Under the pieces are notes generated by a model, which was not told where the DNA came from, searched no databases, and saw only the letters and a program-made list of their open reading frames with translations. A DNA stretch of 22,929 nucleotides from CALMZN01 sp964443785 (GTDB lineage: Bacteria > Patescibacteriota > Patescibacteriia > UBA1558 > GWA2-36-10), in contig CAYUER010000013.1 of the NCBI GenBank assembly GCA_964443785.1, positions 1 to 22,929 of the forward strand, read 5' to 3'. The position numbers and the translations under genes were made by a program. Below are positions 6,697 to 14,140 of this stretch, in pieces. The first letter of the stretch is position 1; each line of letters starts with the position of its first letter.

Positions 6697-7215
6697 ATGA
6701 GCAAAATTATACCTACAATTTATAGCGTTTTAGATCTAGCCAAGGCTAAATCTCAAAAGTATGCTAAAAGCTTGGTTTTATTGGTCTTTTTGGCCATCTT
6801 CTTCTTTCCTCAGGCTTCTCAATCAGAGGTAGCTTTTGCTGAGCCAACAGCTGGCCCCTTGGTCAAAGAAAAGATTTTTGCCTATCGAGACAAGACTGAT
6901 TTGGCAGCAGTAGTCAAAAAAGAAGCTCGCAAGACCATGGTCATGACCGTGACTGCCTATTCTAGTGAACCTGGTCAGACCGACAGCACTCCGTTTATTA
7001 CTGCTTTTGGTACTCATGTGCGTGATGGTATTGTGGCTACCAATTGTCTACCCAAAGGTACAGTGGTTCGTTTTCCTGAAGTCTATGGTGACAAGGAATT
7101 CGTGGTAGAGGACAGGATGAATGCCCGATATTATTACCGTATGGATATTTGGATGGCTGATACTCGTGATGCTATTCAGTTTGGTGCCAAGACCCTCAAG
7201 GTAGAAATTTTATAA
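6697..7215 (+). CDS. Exported 3D-domain protein (possible cell-wall hydrolase)
   Basis: This 172-residue protein has a hydrophobic signal or anchor (about residues 25-40, SLVLLVFLAIFFFPQA), then a linker, then a 3D domain from about 82 to the end. The three aspartates that name the domain are visible: D96 (QTDSTP), D139 (VVEDRMN) and D150 (YRMDIWM). The 3D domain is a double-psi beta barrel related to the catalytic part of MltA lytic transglycosylases and to the C-terminus of YuiC/YabE, so peptidoglycan cleavage is likely but unproven. The ATG at 6697 has no SD. It is a single-gene unit with its own promoter and a very strong terminator. Confidence 0.88.
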   Translation: MSKIIPTIYSVLDLAKAKSQKYAKSLVLLVFLAIFFFPQASQSEVAFAEPTAGPLVKEKIFAYRDKTDLAAVVKKEARKTMVMTVTAYSSEPGQTDSTPFITAFGTHVRDGIVATNCLPKGTVVRFPEVYGDKEFVVEDRMNARYYYRMDIWMADTRDAIQFGAKTLKVEIL

Positions 7216-7247
7216 GATATCCGCCTTGGGCGGGAATAATAAAAAGT

Positions 7248-7285
7248 TAAACCACCCAGCTCTTCGCGAAGAGCTGGGTGGTTTA
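7248..7285 (+). terminator. Terminator of the 3D-domain gene: perfect 38-nt palindrome
   Basis: TAAACCACCCAGCTCTTCG (7248-7266) is followed by its exact reverse complement (7267-7285). The T tract after it (TTTTT) runs directly into TTGACA of the next promoter at 7289. Confidence 0.92.
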
Positions 7286-7288
7286 TTT

Positions 7289-7317
7289 TTGACAAGATGG
7301 GTAAAATATTTTAAGAT
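7289..7317 (+). promoter_or_regulatory. Promoter of the 150-aa small gene
   Basis: TTGACA (7289-7294), 17 nt, TAAGAT (7312-7317). The first two T residues are part of the preceding terminator's T tract. Confidence 0.78.
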
Positions 7318-7364
7318 ACTATGATTTTTGTGAACCTTTCACCCTTAGCGCGGAGGTTGGTGCA

Positions 7365-7817
7365 ATGCGTCATTGCTCTATCATGGGTGTCCAGCCTGGG
7401 CACATTCTGGACTACCTATTGTGGCCCTTGCTACAGAGGACCTGGGAAAAGTGGTCCAAGAAGCGTTCGCATTGGTGGCACTGGCGTTCTTTTGCTGGTG
7501 AGGTGGTAGCGCCACTTTTCATCAGAGCTGACATCACGGCCACCAAGAGTGTTTTCTGGGGCAGCAATTTTCACTGGCAAGAAGTAGTGATTTTGCAGCC
7601 TCTGCCCGAGCATGCCCACCGCTACTACCAGATCGGTTTTCGCTCTGGTGGCGTGACCCAGCTGTGTTCGCTGGTAGTCGACGGGCCGGTAGCTATGCTA
7701 CTTGGTCCTAGGCCGGTAGAATTTTTTGCCGTCACTCGCTATAAGCAACCAGTATGCTTGGTGCTGTGTCGGATTACCAAGCGTCGAGATCTGGATCCGG
7801 CTATTCCCTTGCTCTAG
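7365..7817 (+). CDS. Orphan protein, 150 aa (GC-rich cassette gene)
   Basis: I do not recognise a family. The ATG at 7365 is supported by a GGAGG SD (7352-7356) 8 nt upstream and a clear promoter. The N-terminal quarter is rich in Trp, Lys, Arg and His (LLQRTWEKWSKKRSHWWHWR), and the rest looks beta-rich (FHWQEVVILQPL, YYQIGFRSGGVT, EFFAVTRYKQPVCLVLCRI). It has no signal peptide. Cysteines lie near both ends. It is markedly richer in GC than the neighbouring 3D-domain gene. It sits between that gene's terminator and its own weaker hairpin at 7834, just upstream of the rRNA promoter. It is the longest member of the cassette-like set. Confidence 0.55.
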   Translation: MRHCSIMGVQPGHILDYLLWPLLQRTWEKWSKKRSHWWHWRSFAGEVVAPLFIRADITATKSVFWGSNFHWQEVVILQPLPEHAHRYYQIGFRSGGVTQLCSLVVDGPVAMLLGPRPVEFFAVTRYKQPVCLVLCRITKRRDLDPAIPLL

Positions 7818-7833
7818 AGAGAAGGGCTTTGTG

Positions 7834-7873
7834 AGGGGTTTTTGGCTATCATAGTCTTGAGCCCCTTTATTTT
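7834..7873 (+). terminator. Probable terminator of the 150-aa gene
   Basis: AGGGG (7834-7838) pairs with CCCCT (7862-7866) around an inner GGCTA/TAGTC stem, followed by TTATTTTT. Confidence 0.6.
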
Positions 7874-7974
7874 TACTAGACTGTTTTTTAAGCCCATATT
7901 CATTGGGGATAGTCATGGCCAAGCCCTGCCCATAATCAGTCAAAATGCCCATAAATATTGGGCCTCCTAGTTTC
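7874..7974. other. Intergenic stretch before the rRNA promoter
   Basis: I see no convincing gene. A minus-strand frame of 84 codons crosses this stretch and the end of the 150-aa gene, but lacks an SD and promoter. GCCCA and TGGGC around seven A/T bases (about 7947-7963) form a small hairpin just upstream of the rRNA promoter. Confidence 0.4.
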
Positions 7975-8003
7975 TTGACAAGCTTTTAATTTTAGTATAT
8001 AAT
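7975..8003 (+). promoter_or_regulatory. Perfect consensus promoter upstream of 23S rRNA
   Basis: TTGACA (7975-7980), 17 nt, TATAAT (7998-8003). It is the only full consensus sigma70 promoter seen in this window. It lies about 345 nt upstream of mature 23S, with no 16S gene between, so the 23S-5S unit appears to be transcribed separately from 16S. Confidence 0.88.
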
Positions 8004-8009
8004 GTCGAC

Positions 8010-8146
8010 ACCGTGAAAAAAGGTAAATTATTAACTAAATCAAAAAGTAATTTATTTAAATGTTTAGCCAGTTATACAACTTAGAAGCATAAAGGATTTT
8101 AAGTACAGTAGAGCTGACTTGAAGTCCGCTAATAGCGGATTTTTTA
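8010..8146 (+). ncRNA. Candidate short leader transcript (sRNA or leader peptide)
   Basis: From the predicted start near 8010 to the T run at 8140-8145 is about 136 nt, with its own promoter and terminator-like hairpin. It could be a stable small RNA, an attenuator, or a tiny mRNA. A GTG at 8013, almost at the transcript's 5' end, opens a 23-codon basic peptide (MKKGKLLTKSKSNLFKCLA...) stopping at TAG 8082-8084, with no SD. I do not recognise the RNA. If the hairpin terminates strongly, 23S must rely on read-through, on antitermination, or on the second promoter-like element at 8246. Confidence 0.35.
8125..8145 (+). terminator. Terminator-like hairpin in the 23S leader
   Basis: TCCGCT, AAT loop, AGCGGA, then six T. 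It is a textbook short intrinsic terminator placed before 23S. Confidence 0.7.
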
Positions 8147-8161
8147 GCCCTTAAAATTTAG

Positions 8162-8226
8162 TAGCTAGCAAGTAGTTTTTAAAAGGTAGGCCTCTGAGCG
8201 ACCGTTTAAAAACTACTTAGTGGCTA
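8162..8226 (+). repeat. Long inverted repeat in the 23S leader
   Basis: AAGTAGTTTTTAAA (8170-8183) pairs perfectly with 8205-8218. After a 2x2 internal loop, TAGCTA (8162-8167) pairs with TGGCTA (8221-8226). The RNA would form a strong hairpin with a 21-nt apical loop between the terminator-like element and the boxA-like site. Confidence 0.75.
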
Positions 8227-8239
8227 TTTAAAGCCAAAA

Positions 8240-8273
8240 TGTAGTTTGACAATTGAATAGGTAAAATTAGAGT
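8240..8273 (+). promoter_or_regulatory. boxA-like element and possible second 23S promoter
   Basis: TGTAGTTTGACAA (8240-8252) matches the E. coli rRNA boxA at 9 of 13 positions. It resembles the conserved TTTGA element before 23S in other bacteria. The same bases contain TTGACA (8246-8251), with a weak TAGAGT -10 16 nt on (8268-8273), so this could also be a second promoter downstream of the leader terminator. Confidence 0.45.
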
Positions 8274-8287
8274 AATACAAATGAGAA

Positions 8288-8359
8288 ATCAGACGTATTG
8301 TAATTATATTTAGATATACAAAAAACTATCAAAAATTTTCAGAATTTTTGGTGGTTGCT
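8288..8359 (+). other. 5' side of the 23S precursor processing stem
   Basis: 8331-8359 is complementary to 11456-11484 over about 29 bp, counting two G-U pairs and the mature terminal helix. Further out, ATCAGACGTA (8288-8297) pairs with 11493-11502. This is the expected RNase III-type precursor stem enclosing 23S. Confidence 0.8.
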
Positions 8360-8584
8360 ACAAAGAGTATATGGTGGATGCCTTGACATCAAAAGACGAT
8401 GAAGGACGTAGCAATCTGCGATAAGCTTTGGGGAGCTGATAAGCAAGCTTTGATCCAGAGATTTCCGAATGGGGAAACCCTTCCACTGGAAGAGTGGAAA
8501 CCACTAGCTGAATACATAGGCTAGCTGGAGACAACCCGGAGAATTGAAACATCTTAGTACCCGGAGGAAAAGAAAGAATTAATG

Positions 8585-8634
8585 TACTAATTAAAATTAG
8601 GGGCAAATTTATTTGTCTTTAGTTTTAATTAGTA
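8585..8634 (+). other. AT-rich expansion hairpin in 23S domain I
   Basis: TACTAATTAAAA (8585-8596) pairs with TTTTAATTAGTA (8623-8634), with an inner CAAAT/ATTTG stem. E. coli has only a few bases here, between GAGGAAAAGAAA and GAGATTCCC. Confidence 0.6.
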
Positions 8635-8984
8635 TCTCGATTCCCTGAGTAGTGGCGAGCGAAATGGGAATAGCCTAAACTTTAGATAAGATAATCCACT
8701 TTGAGTTTTTGCCGCAAGGTGAAGATAAGAGGTGGTGAAATGACCGTGAGTCTAATGCTTATTTAGGGTGTCATAAGAGGTTATCGTTTTGGAACTTACG
8801 GATCCAGAGTGTGAACTAGTAGTTGTTTAGCAGAGCGGTCTGGAAAGGCCGACCATAGAAGGTGATAGTCCTGTAAGCGAAAAACAACCGCAGCACTAGA
8901 TAATTTTCTTGAGTACTACGAGGCCGGAGAAACCTTGTAGGAAGTTAGCGTCACTATGCGCTAAGGCTAAATACTTTTGGTGAT

Positions 8985-9015
<31 letters not shown>

Positions 9016-9211
9016 TAAAAGCACCCCGAGAGGGGGATGAAATAGTTTCTGAAACCATATACTTACAAGGAGTCGAAGACCTATGCCGCGCGCAAGTGCG
9101 GAATGGTTAACGGCGTGCCTATTGAAGAATGAGCCAACGAGTTAGCTGTATGTAGCTTATTTAACTCCTTCGGGAGGTAGGTAAAGTGAAAGCGAGGATT
9201 AATAGTCCGTT

Positions 9212-9259
9212 ACAAACTTTATACTTTGTCCACTACGGTGGCCAGAGTCTAAATTTTGT
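9212..9259 (+). other. Second expansion hairpin in 23S, before ACTAGACCCGAAACC
   Basis: ACAAA (9212-9216) pairs with TTTGT (9255-9259), with further imperfect pairing to a CCAC-TAC-GGTGG tip. Compared with E. coli this is roughly 45 extra nt. Confidence 0.5.
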
Positions 9260-10482
9260 GAGCTGCATGCACTAGACCCGAAACCAGGTGAGCTTACCAT
9301 GAGCAGGGTGAAGCGGCAGTAACATGTCGTGGAGGCCCGAACCCACTAGCCGTGCAACACTAGGGGATGACTTGTGGTAAGGGGAGAAATTCCAATCGAA
9401 CTCGGAAATAGCTGGTTCTCCTCGAAATAGTTTTAGGACTAGCCTTGCGAGTTAAGTTTTGGTGGTAGAGCACTGGATGGGAGGGGGTGGCATTGCGTCC
9501 ATACCTCTTCCAATCAAACTCCGAATGCCAGAATGTATTTTGCAGGAGTCAGACCGTGGGGGCTAAGCTTCACTGGTCAAAAGGGGAAAAGCCCAGATCT
9601 CCGTCTAAGGTCCCAAAATCTAAGTTAAGTGTTAAAGGTGGTGAGATAACTTATACAACTAGGAGGTTGGCTTAGAAGCAGCCATCCTTTAAAGATAGCG
9701 TAATAGCTCACTAGTCAAGTTGTCTTGCGCCGAAAATTTAACGGGGCTAAAACTTAGTACCGAAGACGAGAATTCGCATCGCAAGATGTGAGTGGTAGAG
9801 GAGCATTCTATGGGCGTTGAAGCAGTACCGTAAGGAGCTGTGGAGCGCATAGAAGTGAGAATGTTGGCATGAGTAGCAAAAATCGGGGTGAGAATCCCCG
9901 ACACCGCAAACCCAAGGTTTCCTGGGCAACGAGAATCATCCCAGGGTTAGGCAATCCTAAGGCGAGGCCGAAAGGCGTAGTCGATGGAAGAGCAGGTTAA
10001 TATTCCTGCCCTACTGCTTTTTTTCTAAGGGGGGACGTAATTTTATAGACTGTCACGTTATTTGGTTATGAGCGTTGGCTGTTTGGGTGTGTGCTTTAGG
10101 CAAATCCGGAGCACACAAGCACCTGGACAGTTAGAAGACCGCGGCTTCGGCCAAGATCAACGACAGATGAGAAATTACCTAGAAAATCCTCTAGAGCCAA
10201 GAGAGCAGTAACTGTACCGCAAACCGACACAGGTGGGTGAGGAGAGTATCCTCAGGTGTACGAAATAACCTTCCTTTAGGAACTCGGCAAAAAAGCGGCC
10301 GTAACTTCGGAATAAGGCCTGCCCATGTTTACATGGGCCGCAGCGAAAGATATCAAGCGACTGTTTACCAAAAACACAGGTCCCTGCTAAAGCGCAAGCT
10401 GATGTATAGGGGCTGATGCCTGGCCAGTGTCAGAACGTTAAGGGGATCCCTTCACGGGGAGAACCGAAGCGCTGATGAACGC

Positions 10483-10523
<41 letters not shown>

Positions 10524-11068
10524 ACGGGTGAGTTCCGTCCTGCACGAATGGCATAACGACTTGATAACTGTCTCAAGGAAGGGTTCGGCGAAATTGCAAT
10601 ACGAGTAAAGATGCTCGTTACCCGTAGCTAGACGAAAAGACCCCGTGAAGCTTTACTACAATTTGGTATTGATTTAAGGGCGTACTTGTTCAGGATAGGT
10701 GGGAGACTTTGAAGCCCCGACGTTAGTCGGGGTGGAGTCACCGTTGAGATACCACCCTTGTGCGCTTTTAAATCTAACTCTCTACCGTTATCCGGTGAGA
10801 GGACAGTATCTGATGGGTAGTTTAACTGGGGCGGTTGCCTCCCAAAATGTAACGGAGGCGTTTACAAAGGTTGGCTAGCTCCTGATGGAAACAGGAGTGG
10901 TCGTGCAAACGCACAAGCCAGCTTTACTGCAAGAGCCACAACTCGAGCAGTTGCGAAAGCAGAAGTTAGTGATCCGACCGTACGATATAGGACGGCGGAA
11001 GCTCAACGGACAAAAGCTACTCCGGGGATAACAGGCTGATCGGGTCCAAGAGTCCACATCGACGACCC

Positions 11069-11127
<59 letters not shown>

Positions 11128-11140
11128 TGGCTGTTCGCCA

Positions 11141-11192
<52 letters not shown>

Positions 11193-11455
11193 CTATCTGC
11201 TACGGGCGTTGATTTTTGAGGGGGCTCCTTTCTAGTACGAGAGGACCGAAAGGGACGAACCTCTAGTGTGCCAGTTGTCCTACCAAGGGCATCGCTGGGT
11301 AGCTACGTTCGGTACGGATAAATGCTGAAAGCATATAAGCATGAAGCCGTCCCCAAGATTAGAAATCATCATAAGATCCCTGGGAGACTACCAGGTTGAT
11401 AGGCTCTACGTATAAGTCCCGCAAGGGATTCAGCGGAGGAGTACTAATAGATCAA

Positions 11456-11502
11456 AGCAACCACCAAAAATTTTGAAAGTTTTTTAAATGATTACGTCTG
11501 AT
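11456..11502 (+). other. 3' side of the 23S precursor processing stem
   Basis: Pairs with 8331-8359 (from 11456-11484) and 8288-8297 (from 11493-11502). The outer helix overlaps the start of the small reading frame at 11488. Confidence 0.75.
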
Positions 11503-11604
11503 AAAAGAAAAGGAATGATCAAGATCATCTTGGTCTTCCTCATGGTTATTTTCTTTTTGGGCTTAGTACTAGTACTGACCCCGATTAGCAAAATCACCCT
11601 CTAA
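11488..11604 (+). CDS. Possible 38-aa single-pass membrane peptide in the 23S-5S spacer
   Basis: An ATG frame of 38 codons fills most of the spacer between 23S and 5S. It reads as a charged N-terminus (MITSDKRKGMIK) followed by a hydrophobic stretch of about 20 residues (IILVFLMVIFFLGLVLVL) and a short polar end (TPISKITL). Codons are rich in ATC, GTC, TTC and CTC, as in the small cassette genes. Support for translation is limited: the ATG at 11488 has no SD, and AAAGGA directly abuts the internal ATG at 11515. It lies inside the precursor rRNA, so it could only be made from unprocessed transcript. It may also be chance. Confidence 0.35.
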   Translation: MITSDKRKGMIKIILVFLMVIFFLGLVLVLTPISKITL

Positions 11605-11650
11605 TTTAACAGCGCTTTTTCACCCTATGGGTGTAAATGAAGAAGGCAGA

Positions 11651-11769
11651 GTTCTCGTGATACTAGCGAGCTGGCAACACCTGATCCCTTTCCGAACTCA
11701 GCAGTTAAGCAGCTCAGCCCCGATGGTAGTAAGTCATCTAGACTTGTGAGAGTAGGACGTCGCGAGAAC
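11651..11769 (+). rRNA. rrf: 5S ribosomal RNA
   Basis: Helix I is GTTCTCG (from 11651) with CGAGAAC (to 11769). The internal landmarks CCGAACTCAG, AAGC...CAGC and GATGGTAGT are present. Length is about 119 nt. An outer AAGGCAG/CTGCCTT pair (11643-11649 and 11771-11777) extends helix I. A further 11-bp inverted repeat (AACAGCGCTTT 11608-11618 with 11788-11798) flanks it as a probable processing stem. It is co-transcribed with 23S. Confidence 0.95.
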
Positions 11770-11770
11770 C

Positions 11771-11782
11771 CTGCCTTTTTCT
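11771..11782 (+). terminator. 3' end of the rRNA unit
   Basis: CTGCCTTTTT closes the extended 5S stem and gives a T run, so the 5S precursor helix itself can act as the terminator stem. A second hairpin, ATCAAAGC/GCTTTGAT, follows at about 11785-11814. Confidence 0.6.
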
Positions 11783-11854
11783 TTATCAAAGCGCTGTTTT
11801 TTTGTTTGCTTTGATATCGTATTTTCCCCCTGTTGGTTCAAAATGGTGACTAAA

Positions 11855-11884
11855 TTGACATTAATCGATATTTTATTTTATACT
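11855..11884 (+). promoter_or_regulatory. Promoter of the 42-aa membrane protein gene
   Basis: TTGACA (11855-11860), 18 nt, TATACT (11879-11884). A leader of about 45 nt leads to AAGGGGAG and the ATG at 11934. Confidence 0.75.
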
Positions 11885-11933
11885 GTGCTAGTAAAAATGT
11901 TCCATACTTCACCACTAGCCAAGGGGAGTGCCC

Positions 11934-12062
11934 ATGAGTAGAAAGTTTTCAGTAACAGATGCTGAGTTTGTTCTGCTCAGTATCGTGACGCTACTAGTGG
12001 CGTTGGCGGTAGCTCATTGGTGGCCAATGCCACCGTCGGATTTTCACGATCTCATGCAGTGA
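11934..12062 (+). CDS. Small single-pass membrane protein, 42 aa (cassette gene)
   Basis: I do not recognise a family. The peptide starts MSRKFSVTDAEF, continues with one membrane helix (about residues 12-28, FVLLSIVTLLVALAVAH) and ends in a short WWPMPPSDFHDLMQ tail. An AAGGGGAG SD lies 5 nt before the ATG at 11934. It has a good promoter at 11855 and its own terminator at 12073, so expression as a separate unit is well supported despite the small size. Base composition is richer in GC than in the EndoQ gene that follows. It overlaps, in another frame, a false upstream extension of EndoQ. Confidence 0.65.
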   Translation: MSRKFSVTDAEFVLLSIVTLLVALAVAHWWPMPPSDFHDLMQ

Positions 12063-12072
12063 GCCCCCTAGG

Positions 12073-12107
12073 AGCCTCGGTTCAAATAACTGGGGCTTCT
12101 CTTTTTT
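12073..12107 (+). terminator. Terminator of the 42-aa gene
   Basis: AGCCTCGGTT pairs with AACTGGGGCT (two G-U pairs) around CAAAT, followed by TCTCTTTTTTT. Confidence 0.85.
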
Positions 12108-12133
12108 TAGCCCTTTTGTTAATATTATTTTAT

Positions 12134-13408
12134 ATGCGAAAAATTTTAGATTTTCATATACATAGTAAATATTCTAGGGCTACATCCAAAAATTTTGACC
12201 TTGATGACATGTACAAGTGGTCAAAGATTAAAGGTGTAGACATTATTTCGGCGGCTGATTTTACTCATCCAGCTTGGTTTAGGATCCTAGAGCAAAATCT
12301 AGTAGAGTATCAGCCTGGGGCTGGTCTATATTATTATAAAAATAAAAATCAAGATGTTTTGTTTATAATCTCGACAGAAATATCTTGTATTTATAGTCAG
12401 GGTGGCAAAACTAGGCGAGTACACTTGTGCTTGGTGGCTCCAAGTTTAGAAGTTGCTAAAAAAATAAATGAAAGCCTAACAGCGCGTGGCGCTAAACTAG
12501 CCTCTGATGGCCGGCCTATATTGGGTATGAGTGCCAAAAGTATTTTGGCAATGTGTTTGGAGATTGATGAACGGATCATGGTCATCCCGGCCCATGTCTG
12601 GACACCGTGGTTTGCAGTCTTTGGATCAAAATCTGGCTTTGATTCGCTGGCAGAGTGCTTTGAAGATTTGACATCCCATATCCATGCTATAGAAACTGGC
12701 CTATCATCTGATCCACTGATGAACTGGCAGTGGTCAAAGCTTGATGATATTACTCTAGTGTCAAACTCTGATGCGCACTCTGGTCCACACATAGGTCGTG
12801 AAGCCAATGTTTTGGATTTACAAAACATTAGTTACGATGAAATCAGAGAAATAATAAATACCAAAGATAAAAAAAGATTTTTATATACTATTGAGTTTTA
12901 TCCTGAAGAAGGAATGTATCACCACGATGGACACCGTGATTGCAAATTTAGCTGTTCACCTCAGGAATCTTTCAAAAAATATAAAAATATTTGCCCTCAG
13001 TGTAAAAAAGTTTTGACTTTAGGAGTTTTGAATCAAGTAGAAAAATTAGCCGATAGATCAGCAAAGGAAATTAATAGTAATATTTATATTCCTTATAAAA
13101 ACATTGTGCCATTGCCAGAGATTATTGCCGATTTTTACGGAGTGAATAGAAATAGTAAAAAAGTAGAAAATTTATATTTAGATATTATAGCCAAGGCAGG
13201 CAATGAATTCCAAGTCACTTTGGATTGGGATCAAGATCAGCTAGCAAAAATAATGCCAGCAGTTTTGGCTGAGGGTATTATCAAGATGCGCGCCAAGCAA
13301 TTGCAAGTTTTGCCCGGCTTTGACGGGCAGTATGGTAAGGTCGGTATTTTTAGCGAAGAGCAGAGGACTAGAGCCAAGCTCAAGGCTGAGCAAAATCCGC
13401 TATTTTAA
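12134..13408 (+). CDS. Endonuclease Q-like PHP-domain nuclease
   Basis: This 424-residue protein matches the EndoQ (TIGR00375) type. Archaeal EndoQ cuts DNA 5' to deaminated bases such as uracil and hypoxanthine, and at abasic sites. The PHP metal site is visible as DFHIHSKYS (H8, H10), ISTEIS (E82), PAHVWTP (H154) and SNSDAHSG (D213, H215). A zinc ribbon follows with C270, C274, C287 and C290, then the family motif LTLGVLNQVEKLADR. Length is about that of the characterised archaeal enzyme. The ATG at 12134 is chosen because the longer frame (from 12017) overlaps the preceding small gene and its terminator. There is no SD. A single-gene unit with a terminator at 13420. Confidence 0.85.
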   Translation: MRKILDFHIHSKYSRATSKNFDLDDMYKWSKIKGVDIISAADFTHPAWFRILEQNLVEYQPGAGLYYYKNKNQDVLFIISTEISCIYSQGGKTRRVHLCLVAPSLEVAKKINESLTARGAKLASDGRPILGMSAKSILAMCLEIDERIMVIPAHVWTPWFAVFGSKSGFDSLAECFEDLTSHIHAIETGLSSDPLMNWQWSKLDDITLVSNSDAHSGPHIGREANVLDLQNISYDEIREIINTKDKKRFLYTIEFYPEEGMYHHDGHRDCKFSCSPQESFKKYKNICPQCKKVLTLGVLNQVEKLADRSAKEINSNIYIPYKNIVPLPEIIADFYGVNRNSKKVENLYLDIIAKAGNEFQVTLDWDQDQLAKIMPAVLAEGIIKMRAKQLQVLPGFDGQYGKVGIFSEEQRTRAKLKAEQNPLF

Positions 13409-13419
13409 TCAACAAAACA

Positions 13420-13460
13420 ATCATAAAAACCCCACCAAATAGGTCAAGGGTTTTTATGAT
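13420..13460. terminator. Bidirectional terminator between EndoQ and the histone-like gene
   Basis: A perfect 13-bp stem, ATCATAAAAACCC with GGGTTTTTATGAT, lies between the convergent stops at 13408 and 13474. Confidence 0.8.
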
Positions 13461-13473
13461 TTAAGAGAAAGTA

Positions 13474-13578
13474 TTACTTTCTTTTCTTAGCTTTTTTAGC
13501 TGGTTTTCTTTTAGCCACCTTTCTTTTGGTGGTTTTCTTAGCCACTTTCTTCTTGGCTACTTTCTTTTTCTTTGCCAC
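13474..13578 (-). CDS. Lys/Ala-rich histone H1-like peptide, 34 aa
   Basis: The minus-strand GTG at 13578 opens 34 codons encoding almost only Lys, Arg, Ala, Val, Thr and Pro, with KKVAKK- and KRKVAKRK-type repeats. It looks like the tail of histone H1, AlgP or chlamydial Hc1 proteins, which bind and compact DNA, or possibly RNA. Identification is by composition only. AAAGGGGG lies 9 nt upstream of the GTG, so initiation is plausible, and the stop is followed by the terminator at 13420. It lies 50 nt downstream of the 87-aa membrane gene and may be co-transcribed. It has no hydrophobic segment. Confidence 0.65.
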   Translation of the reverse strand: MAKKKKVAKKKVAKKTTKRKVAKRKPAKKAKKRK

Positions 13579-13628
13579 GTTGACTCACCCCCTTTCTTGA
13601 TTAAAATATTTTATTTTAATTTTAATTT

Positions 13629-13892
13629 TTATTTCATTATCGCTCGGCCAAATAATCCACCGAGAGACCACTCGAGAAAATTATCCATCAGATCGGTAGC
13701 TACTAGTAGGCCAACTATGATGAGTAAGAATCCAATCAGTTTATAAAATAATCTACTACCACCTTCCATTTGCAAATGTTTTTCTGCAAAACCGACGCCA
13801 CCAAAGTTGACTAGCAACCATTCAGATTTCCAAACGATCAAGTATCCAATAGCAGCGATGATCATGCCTAATATAAATTGTGTGAATGTCAT
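13629..13892 (-). CDS. Small two-helix membrane protein, 87 aa
   Basis: Two predicted membrane helices lie at about residues 4-24 (FTQFILGMIIAAIGYLIVW) and 50-68 (LIGFLLIIVGLLVATDLM), joined by a Gly-rich loop (NFGGVGFAEKHLQMEGGS). The C-terminus is short and amphipathic. I know of no function. The ATG at 13892 has no SD and follows a promoter with consensus TATAAT at 13936-13931. The composition is like housekeeping genes, unlike the GC-rich small cassettes. The histone-like peptide gene follows 50 nt downstream. Confidence 0.75.
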   Translation of the reverse strand: MTFTQFILGMIIAAIGYLIVWKSEWLLVNFGGVGFAEKHLQMEGGSRLFYKLIGFLLIIVGLLVATDLMDNFLEWSLGGLFGRAIMK

Positions 13893-13930
13893 AAAGTGGA
13901 ATTACAAAATCAAAAACATTTCTATTAAAT

Positions 13931-13959
13931 ATTATAGCACAGATTTAAAATGTTGAGAA
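13931..13959 (-). promoter_or_regulatory. Promoter of the 87-aa membrane protein gene
   Basis: On the minus strand TTCTCA (13959-13954), 17 nt, TATAAT (13936-13931). CTGTGC occurs twice upstream, once adjoining the -10. Confidence 0.65.
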
Positions 13960-14096
13960 TAGTTTTGCACAGTTTTTTCTAAAAATATTTTTTAATAGTA
14001 AAATAATTTTTTATTTTTATTTTTTAATAAAATAATACTAAGCATATTTGATATAAAATATTTTTTATTTTAAAAATTATTTATTAAAATAAAAAA
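13960..14096. other. Very AT-rich intergenic DNA
   Basis: Long runs of A and T with no gene or clear promoter visible. It separates the 87-aa gene from the tRNA cluster terminator. Confidence 0.6.
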
Positions 14097-14116
14097 AATC
14101 TTCTAGCTAGAAGATT
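14097..14116 (-). terminator. Terminator of the tRNA cluster
   Basis: A perfect palindrome (AATCTTCTAG then CTAGAAGATT), followed on the minus strand by TTTTTTATTTT. Confidence 0.75.
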
Positions 14117-14140
14117 GTTTTTTAATTTTATTTATTATAG

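Noticed and set aside
7698..7952. 84-codon minus-strand frame upstream of the rRNA promoter
   Set aside because: No SD or promoter is visible, and it overlaps the end of a better supported plus-strand gene.
12017..12133. 39-residue N-terminal extension of EndoQ
   Set aside because: It overlaps the 42-aa gene and its terminator. EndoQ homologues begin close to the DFHIHSKYS motif, matching the ATG at 12134.
12397..12828. 143-codon minus-strand frame
   Set aside because: It lies wholly inside EndoQ on the opposite strand, with no start signal. A shadow frame.
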